From: Alphaproteobacteria bacterium
GTDB lineage: Bacteria; Pseudomonadota; Alphaproteobacteria; Rhodobacterales; Rhodobacteraceae
Direction of reading: 5' to 3'
Length of the DNA stretch: 8,961 bases
Assembly: GCA_003695135.1 (NCBI GenBank)
Contig: RFIR01000249.1
Location: 1-8,961 of the forward strand
Every line of letters begins with the position of its first letter. The first letter of the stretch is position 1. Below are positions 4,814-8,961 of this stretch, piece by piece. The notes under the pieces are model-generated. The model saw nothing but the letters and a program-made list of their open reading frames with translations. It had not been told where the DNA came from and ran no database searches. The position numbers and the translations under genes were made by a program.

Positions 4814-6088
4814 TTAATTGTCGAGCTTCGCGATCAGCCTGGCGATATCCTCGGTGGAATAGTACTCCACCTCGGTGTTCTTGCCGTCGATGAGCTTCCA
4901 CACCATCTTGGGCGCCTGCACATCGCCATTCTCGTCGAAGGAAAGCGCCCCGGTCGCGCCGACATAGCGGATCGGCTTGCCCGCGGCGATCAACTCCTTG
5001 GCGCGCCTGATGCCGTCGGGGCCGGGATGGACCTCGGTGCCACCCTCCTTCGTAACCGCGCGGATGGCGTCGCGGATCGCCGGGCCGGTCAGCTCGTCGG
5101 CCTGCTCCATCGCCAGCAGGGTGACGGTGACCGCATCGAAGACCGAATGCAGCCCCGGCCCGTTGGGCGGGCTGTCGAAGCGCTTCTCGAACAACTCGTT
5201 GAAGGTCGCCACCGAGGGCAGCCGCGGCTGGGCCGAATCATAGCCGATCAGATTCTTCAGATACTGCCGGCCCACCGCATCGAAATAGTCGTCCGAGCGC
5301 AGCGAGTTGTTGACGATCAGGTTGTCGGTGCCGCCCAGCGCCAGCCATTCGCGGGTGATGGTCGCGCCATCGACCGGAAAGGCGATCAGGAACAGCGAAT
5401 CGGGATTGCCCTGCAGCGCCTTGGTGACCTCGGCGCGATAGCTCTGCTGGCTTTCGTTATAGGCGACCACCTCGCCCAGCCCGCCGCCGAGCTTGACCAC
5501 ATCCTCCTTGAACCGGTTGGCGAGGCCCACGCCGAAATCGGTGTTGACATAGATGACGGCGGTCTTCTTGAAGCCGGCTTTCGTGGCCAGCAGCGCCGCC
5601 ATTGCCGATTGCGAGCGGTTGGTGGCGTAGGTGCGGAACCACAGCCCGTCGGTCTTGCCCTCCTTCGCCAGCTGCGTGAAGGTTTCCGAGGACGAGCAGC
5701 AGGAGATCTGCACCACCTTCGACGGCACGGCCACCGAGGTCAGGATCGGCAGGCTGACGCCCGAGGAGATCGCGCCGACCAGCGCCGGCACGCCCTCGAG
5801 CTCGACGAGGCTCTTGGCCGCGTCCACGCCCACCGTCGGCTGGCCCTGGGTGTCGCGCAGCACGTATTCGACCGGGCAGCCCTTGACCCCGCCCGCCTCG
5901 TTGAACAGCTCGACCGCGAACTGGCCGGTCTGGGCGATGCGCTCGCCGACCTGGCCCATCGGCCCCGAGACCGGCAGCACCGCGCCCAGCTTGACCGGGC
6001 ATTCCACGGCCGAAGCGGCGCCGGCCATGGCGAATGTCGCGGCAATCGCGGCCAGTCCCGCGGCGGCGGCTCGAACGCGTCTGATCAT
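4814..6088 (-). CDS. Periplasmic substrate-binding protein of a branched-chain-amino-acid-type ABC transporter
   Basis: 424-residue exported type I binding protein (Peripla_BP_6 / LivJ-like). A Sec signal peptide is clear: MIRRVR, a hydrophobic Ala/Leu/Ile core at 7-24, and a probable cut after ASA27; there is no lipobox, so it should be a free periplasmic protein. The mature part opens with VKLGAVLPVSGPMGQVG and has NEAGGVKG at 63-70, typical of the family. GAISSGVSLP (105-114) and QISCCSSSETF (127-137) match the loops that bind the ligand's alpha-amino/carboxylate group in LivJ, followed by an FRTYATNRSQ lobe crossover (151-160). Four cysteines occur (C30, C71, C130, C131); the adjacent pair sits in the predicted pocket. 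The start is fixed by AGGAGAGGA 6 nt upstream. The gene comes after livM, separated by 68 bp with a hairpin, and precedes ridA. The ligand cannot be read from sequence; amino acids, amides, urea-like compounds and, given xsc nearby, amino-sulfonates are all possible. Confidence 0.92.
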   Translation of the reverse strand: MIRRVRAAAAGLAAIAATFAMAGAASAVECPVKLGAVLPVSGPMGQVGERIAQTGQFAVELFNEAGGVKGCPVEYVLRDTQGQPTVGVDAAKSLVELEGVPALVGAISSGVSLPILTSVAVPSKVVQISCCSSSETFTQLAKEGKTDGLWFRTYATNRSQSAMAALLATKAGFKKTAVIYVNTDFGVGLANRFKEDVVKLGGGLGEVVAYNESQQSYRAEVTKALQGNPDSLFLIAFPVDGATITREWLALGGTDNLIVNNSLRSDDYFDAVGRQYLKNLIGYDSAQPRLPSVATFNELFEKRFDSPPNGPGLHSVFDAVTVTLLAMEQADELTGPAIRDAIRAVTKEGGTEVHPGPDGIRRAKELIAAGKPIRYVGATGALSFDENGDVQAPKMVWKLIDGKNTEVEYYSTEDIARLIAKLDN

Positions 6089-6094
6089 GGTCAA

Positions 6095-6103
6095 TCCTCT
6101 CCT
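6095..6103 (-). promoter_or_regulatory. Ribosome binding site of the substrate-binding protein gene
   Basis: Minus strand reads AGGAGAGGA, 6 nt before the ATG at 6088; the strongest ribosome site in the operon, consistent with high binding-protein output. Confidence 0.7.
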
Positions 6104-6112
6104 GTCGGTCCT

Positions 6113-6135
6113 GCCCCGCCACCCGTCGGCGGGGC
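6113..6135 (-). other. Stem-loop between livM and the binding-protein gene
   Basis: GCCCCGCC (6113-6120), 7-nt loop, GGCGGGGC (6128-6135): perfect 8-bp stem, about 20 nt after the livM stop and 9 nt before the binding-protein ribosome site. It lacks a U-tract. With the hairpin at 4778-4808 it brackets the binding-protein mRNA, suggesting a processing or stability boundary. Confidence 0.5.
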
Positions 6136-6156
6136 TTCTCTCATTGGCGGTGCGCC

Positions 6157-7104
6157 TCAGTCGCGCGCATGGCGCGAGACGGCGATCTTCTCGCCGATCA
6201 GCCCGCGCGGCCGGAACAGCAGCGTCACGACCAGGATCAGGCCGATCAGCACCGCCTGCATCGCACCACTTTGCGCTTGAACGCTGGGCGGCACAAGTTT
6301 GGAGATGACGAAGCCCGATCCGGTCCATACCGCCCAGACGATCAGCGCGCCGAGAATCGCGCCGCGATTGTTGGCCGACCCGCCGACGATCAGCATGGTC
6401 CAGATCTGGAAGGTGACGATGGGCAGAAAGTCGAACGGGCTGACATAGCCGATGAAGCCGACATAGAGCGCGCCCGACAGCCCCATCAGCATGCAGCCCA
6501 GCACGAAGGCCTCCAGCCGCACGCGTACCGGGTTCTTGCCCAGCGAGGCGGCGGCGGTCTCGTCCTCTCGCACCGCCTTCAGCACCCGCCCCCAGGGCGC
6601 GCCGACGATGCGTTCGAGACCGACGAACACCAGCCCGGCCAGCACCGCGACCAGCGCGAGATAGATCAGGTTCTGCGCAAACGGTCCGTCGGCGAGCGCG
6701 CGCGAGGGGTTGGGGATCGAGATCAGGCCCAGCGTGCCGCCGGTGACGTATTCCCAGTTCACGCAGACCAGCTGGATGGTCACCGCGATGCCGAATGTGG
6801 CCACGGCCAGGAACTCGTCGCGCAGCCGCAGGGTGATCAGCCCGATCACGAGCGCGGCGAAGCCCGAGGCGAGCATCGCGCCGAGAAGCCCCACCGCGAA
6901 GGGCAGCTCGTACCCGCCCAGCACCGCCTCGCGCGAAGGGCCGGTCAGGATCGCCATGGTATAGGCGCCGATGGCGAGGAAACCGGCCACCCCGGCATTG
7001 AAAAGCCCGGTGAACCCCCATTGCAGGTTCAGCCCCAGCACCGCGACGGCGAAGATCAGCGCGACGATCAGGAAGAACACCAGATAGGCAACCAGACCGA
7101 TCAT
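6157..7104 (-). CDS. livM: Branched-chain-type ABC transporter permease, LivM-like
   Basis: 315-residue inner-membrane permease, a typical length for LivM. Hydrophobic segments lie at about 4-24, 33-53, 68-92, 98-115, 145-164, 196-217, 226-243, 249-268 and 281-297. LivM-type signatures are NLQWGFTGLFNAGVAGFLAIGAYT (26-49), LRLRDEFLAVATFGIA (92-107), and the cytoplasmic EAA-like coupling loop GRVLKAVREDETAAASLGKN (172-191) that contacts the ATPases. GGSANNRGAILGA (241-253) stands where many LivM proteins have GGxGTxxGPxxGA. The C-terminal FRPRGLIGEK is typical. The ATG at 7104 overlaps the livH stop by 4 bp (ATGA) and has GGAGAG (7110-7115) 5 nt upstream. It should pair with LivH to form the transmembrane pore. 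The symbol reflects family position, not proven leucine transport. Confidence 0.93.
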   Translation of the reverse strand: MIGLVAYLVFFLIVALIFAVAVLGLNLQWGFTGLFNAGVAGFLAIGAYTMAILTGPSREAVLGGYELPFAVGLLGAMLASGFAALVIGLITLRLRDEFLAVATFGIAVTIQLVCVNWEYVTGGTLGLISIPNPSRALADGPFAQNLIYLALVAVLAGLVFVGLERIVGAPWGRVLKAVREDETAAASLGKNPVRVRLEAFVLGCMLMGLSGALYVGFIGYVSPFDFLPIVTFQIWTMLIVGGSANNRGAILGALIVWAVWTGSGFVISKLVPPSVQAQSGAMQAVLIGLILVVTLLFRPRGLIGEKIAVSRHARD

Positions 7105-8009
7105 CGCCGCTCTCCGAACAGCCCCTCGGGGCGGAAATAGAGCACGAGCAGGATCATCAGGAAGGGGACGGCCGGCTTGTAGGTGGTGGGGATGATCATC
7201 ACCGAGAGATTCTCCGACAGCCCGACCGCCAGCCCGCCGATCACCGCGCCGTAGAGGCTGCCCGCGCCGCCGAGGATCGCCGCGGCAAAGAGTGGCAGCA
7301 GCAGCGAAAAGCCGAGCTCGGGGCGAAGCTGCACCGTCAGCCCGTACATCACCCCGGCCACAGCGGCGCAGGAGGCGCCGATGATCCACACCCACATCAC
7401 GATGCGGCCGACATCGACGCCGCTGACCCGCGCCAGATCGGGGTTTTCTGCCACCGCGCGCATCGAGATGCCGGTGCGCGAGCGGGTGAGGAAGAGGTGC
7501 AGCGCGATCACCACCACCACGGTCAGCCCCAGCAGGAACACCTGATCGGGCATCACCCGCACCCCGCCCGGCAGCAGCATCGCGAATTGCAGCGCGCTGG
7601 AATAGTAGAGCGGCGCGGGACCGAAGATCAGCACCAACAGATGGCGCAGCAAGAGCGCGACGCCGAAGCTGGCAAAGACCATGGTCATGTGCCCGGCCAT
7701 GCGGTTGAGGCGGGCAAAGACCAGATGATGCAGGGCGATGGCCAGCAGGCTGGTCAGCGCCGCAGTCACCAGCAGCGCGGCCAGCAGCGGCCAGCCGAAG
7801 GAGAACGGCGCGATCGGCGTGCCGTAACCGCCGCCGATGACCGCGGCCACGGCAAAGAAGATCACCGCGAAATAGGCGCCCCAGGTCAGCAGCTCGGAGT
7901 GCGAGAAATTGGCAAAGCGCAGGATCTTCATGGTGAAGCTGAGCCCGATGGCGCCCAGCGCCACGATCGCGCCGGACAAGAGCCCGTCGGCGATGTGCTG
8001 CAGGATCAT
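7101..8009 (-). CDS. livH: Branched-chain-type ABC transporter permease, LivH-like
   Basis: 302-residue inner-membrane permease, partner of LivM. The N-terminus ADGLLSGAIVALGAIGLSFT followed by KILRFANFSHSELLTWGAY (28-46) is diagnostic for LivH, where the motif usually reads 'NFAHG..mmlGAY'. Further features are an ARLNRMAGHMTMVFASFGVALLLRH block at 99-123 (described by position), the coupling loop RTGISMRAVAENPDLARVSGVD (178-199), an AAAILGGAGSLYGAVIGGL core (242-260), and the closing LYFRPEGLFGER. Roughly eight hydrophobic segments are apparent. GAGGGA-like site GAGGGA (8018-8023) lies 8 nt before the ATG. The start overlaps the livF stop, and the stop overlaps the livM start, each by 4 bp, so translation is coupled along the operon. 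Substrate unknown. Confidence 0.93.
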   Translation of the reverse strand: MILQHIADGLLSGAIVALGAIGLSFTMKILRFANFSHSELLTWGAYFAVIFFAVAAVIGGGYGTPIAPFSFGWPLLAALLVTAALTSLLAIALHHLVFARLNRMAGHMTMVFASFGVALLLRHLLVLIFGPAPLYYSSALQFAMLLPGGVRVMPDQVFLLGLTVVVVIALHLFLTRSRTGISMRAVAENPDLARVSGVDVGRIVMWVWIIGASCAAVAGVMYGLTVQLRPELGFSLLLPLFAAAILGGAGSLYGAVIGGLAVGLSENLSVMIIPTTYKPAVPFLMILLVLYFRPEGLFGERR

Positions 8010-8752
8010 GGCCGCAATCCCTCGCTGTCAGCCGGCCGCAGGCCAAGGAAGATGGCGCCGATCTCGGCATCGGCAAGCAGCGCGTCCGACGCGCCCTCGA
8101 TACGGTTGACCCCCTCGGCCAGCACATAGCCGCGATCGGAATGACGCAGCGCGGCGCGGGCGTTCTGTTCGACCATCAGCACCGCCGCCCCGCCGCCGAC
8201 CAGGCCGCGGATCAGCCCGAACAGCTCCTCGGCCGCCATCGGCGACAGCCCGGCGGTGGGCTCGTCGAGCAGGATCAGCCGCGGCGCGGTCATGAGCGCG
8301 CGGGCAATCGCCAGCATCTGGCGCTGGCCGCCCGACAGGATGCCCGCCTTCTGCCGGCGCCGCTCGGCCAGCATCGGATAGCGTGCCAGCGCCTCCTCGA
8401 TCCGGGCGCGGGCCTGACGGCCGGGCAGGGTCACCCCGCCGAGGACCAGGTTTTCCTCGATCGAGAGCGTGGCGAAGACATTGTCGGTCTGGGGGACATA
8501 GGCCACCCCCGCCGCGGCCAGCAGATGCGCCGGCGTGCCCGTGGTCTCGCGCCCGTCGATGGCGATGCGGCCTGCGCTCACCTTCACCAGCCCGGCAATC
8601 GCCTTGATCAGCGTCGACTTGCCCGCTCCGTTGGGTCCGATGATGGCGACGATCTCGCCCGGCGCCACCTCGACCGAGACGCCGTGCAGGATCATCAGAT
8701 CGGCGGTGTAACCGGCGACGATGCCCTCGGCCTGCAGCACCGGCGCGGTCAT
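8006..8752 (-). CDS. livF: Branched-chain-type ABC transporter ATP-binding protein, LivF-like
   Basis: 248-residue cytoplasmic ATPase that energises the LivHM pore. All nucleotide-binding motifs are intact: Walker A GPNGAGKST (39-47), Q-loop Q88 in YVPQTDNVF, signature LSGGQRQ (139-145), Walker B LILLDEP (159-165, catalytic E164) and D-loop GLSP (168-171). The switch position reads VEQNA (194-198), with Gln in place of His, which is normal for LivF and distinguishes it from the LivG-type EHN/EHD. The start ATG 8752 overlaps the livG stop by 4 bp, and the stop overlaps livH by 4 bp. I see no strong ribosome site, so translation probably depends on coupling to livG. A C-terminal tail of about 10 residues beyond IFLG is unremarkable. 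Confidence 0.94.
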   Translation of the reverse strand: MTAPVLQAEGIVAGYTADLMILHGVSVEVAPGEIVAIIGPNGAGKSTLIKAIAGLVKVSAGRIAIDGRETTGTPAHLLAAAGVAYVPQTDNVFATLSIEENLVLGGVTLPGRQARARIEEALARYPMLAERRRQKAGILSGGQRQMLAIARALMTAPRLILLDEPTAGLSPMAAEELFGLIRGLVGGGAAVLMVEQNARAALRHSDRGYVLAEGVNRIEGASDALLADAEIGAIFLGLRPADSEGLRP

Positions 8753-8961
8753 GGCAGATCGCCCAGATAGGCGTCGAGCACGCCGCGATCGGCCCGCGCG
8801 CCCGCCGCGTCGCCGGTGAAGATCAGCCTGCCCTGCGCCATCACCATGATCGGGTCGCAGACCGACATCACCACATCCATGTTGTGCTCGATGATGAGGA
8901 AGCTGTAACCCTCGGCATTCAGCGCCTCGATGCGGTCGACCAGATCGCGCATCAGCGCCGG
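8749..8961 (-). CDS. livG: Branched-chain-type ABC transporter ATP-binding protein, LivG-like, C-terminal part
   Basis: Only the last 70 residues are in the window; the gene runs in from beyond position 8961. The visible part is the end of the ATPase domain: LVDRIEALNAEGYSFL, then the switch histidine in IIEHNMDVVM, a conserved LivG feature, followed by VCDPIMVMAQGRLIFTGD and the terminal VLDAYLGD typical of LivG. Walker A, signature and Walker B are outside the window. It is the second ATPase of the LivGF heterodimer; its stop overlaps the livF start by 4 bp. The promoter of the whole minus-strand operon must lie further upstream. Confidence 0.92.
   Translation of the reverse strand, partial: PALMRDLVDRIEALNAEGYSFLIIEHNMDVVMSVCDPIMVMAQGRLIFTGDAAGARADRGVLDAYLGDLP

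Noticed and set aside
5027..7140. Large plus-strand open frames (417 and 323 codons) opposite the binding protein and livM.
   Set aside because: Both are rich in Arg, Gln, His and Asp in the manner of antisense GC-rich frames, lack ribosome sites and have no recognisable domains.

Overview
The window is GC-rich (well above 60 % by eye), densely packed alphaproteobacterial chromosome. Codon use, an Xsc C-terminus of the marine/soil alphaproteobacterial type, a short single-domain Pta and the gene order suggest Rhodobacterales or Hyphomicrobiales (inference; no taxonomic marker is present). It holds ten protein genes, two of them cut by the window edges. I see no tRNA, rRNA, CRISPR array, transposase or integrase.

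Region 1 (1-3650) is a C2-sulfonate / acetyl-phosphate module. The 3' end of xsc (sulfoacetaldehyde acetyltransferase) is followed one base later by ackA (acetate kinase). Facing them across a 26-bp gap is pta (phosphotransacetylase, short form). Diverging from pta across only 33 bp is a citrate synthase family gene. Xsc releases sulfite and makes acetyl phosphate. AckA can convert this to acetate plus ATP, Pta can convert it to acetyl-CoA, and citrate synthase can feed acetyl-CoA into the TCA cycle, so the whole downstream fate of the sulfonate carbon sits in one locus.

Region 2 (3651-4337) is a 687-bp stretch without a convincing gene, lying between the convergent 3' ends of the citrate synthase gene and a RidA-family gene. 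Its middle is a strikingly AT-rich island (31 % GC at 3961-4040) with a short dyad and an 11-bp-phased direct repeat. The flank toward ridA is GC-rich and carries several perfect inverted repeats. This is the least explained part of the window.

Region 3 (4338-8961, all minus strand) is a branched-chain-amino-acid-type (HAAT/LIV) ABC transporter operon, transcribed livG-livF-livH-livM-substrate-binding protein-ridA. The four membrane and ATPase genes are chained by 4-bp ATGA start/stop overlaps. The substrate-binding protein gene is set apart by two gaps, each holding a perfect GC-rich stem-loop, which fits differential mRNA stability. The ligand is unknown; the nearby xsc makes a sulfonate or an amino-acid-like sulfonate a reasonable but untested guess.

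No clearly new system is evident. The points most worth checking are three unusual substitutions at a normally conserved Xsc loop (possible sequence error next to a G8 run), the AT-rich and structured gap, the hairpins around the binding-protein gene, the four-cysteine binding protein with a Cys-Cys pair, and a RidA homologue lacking the usual arginine.
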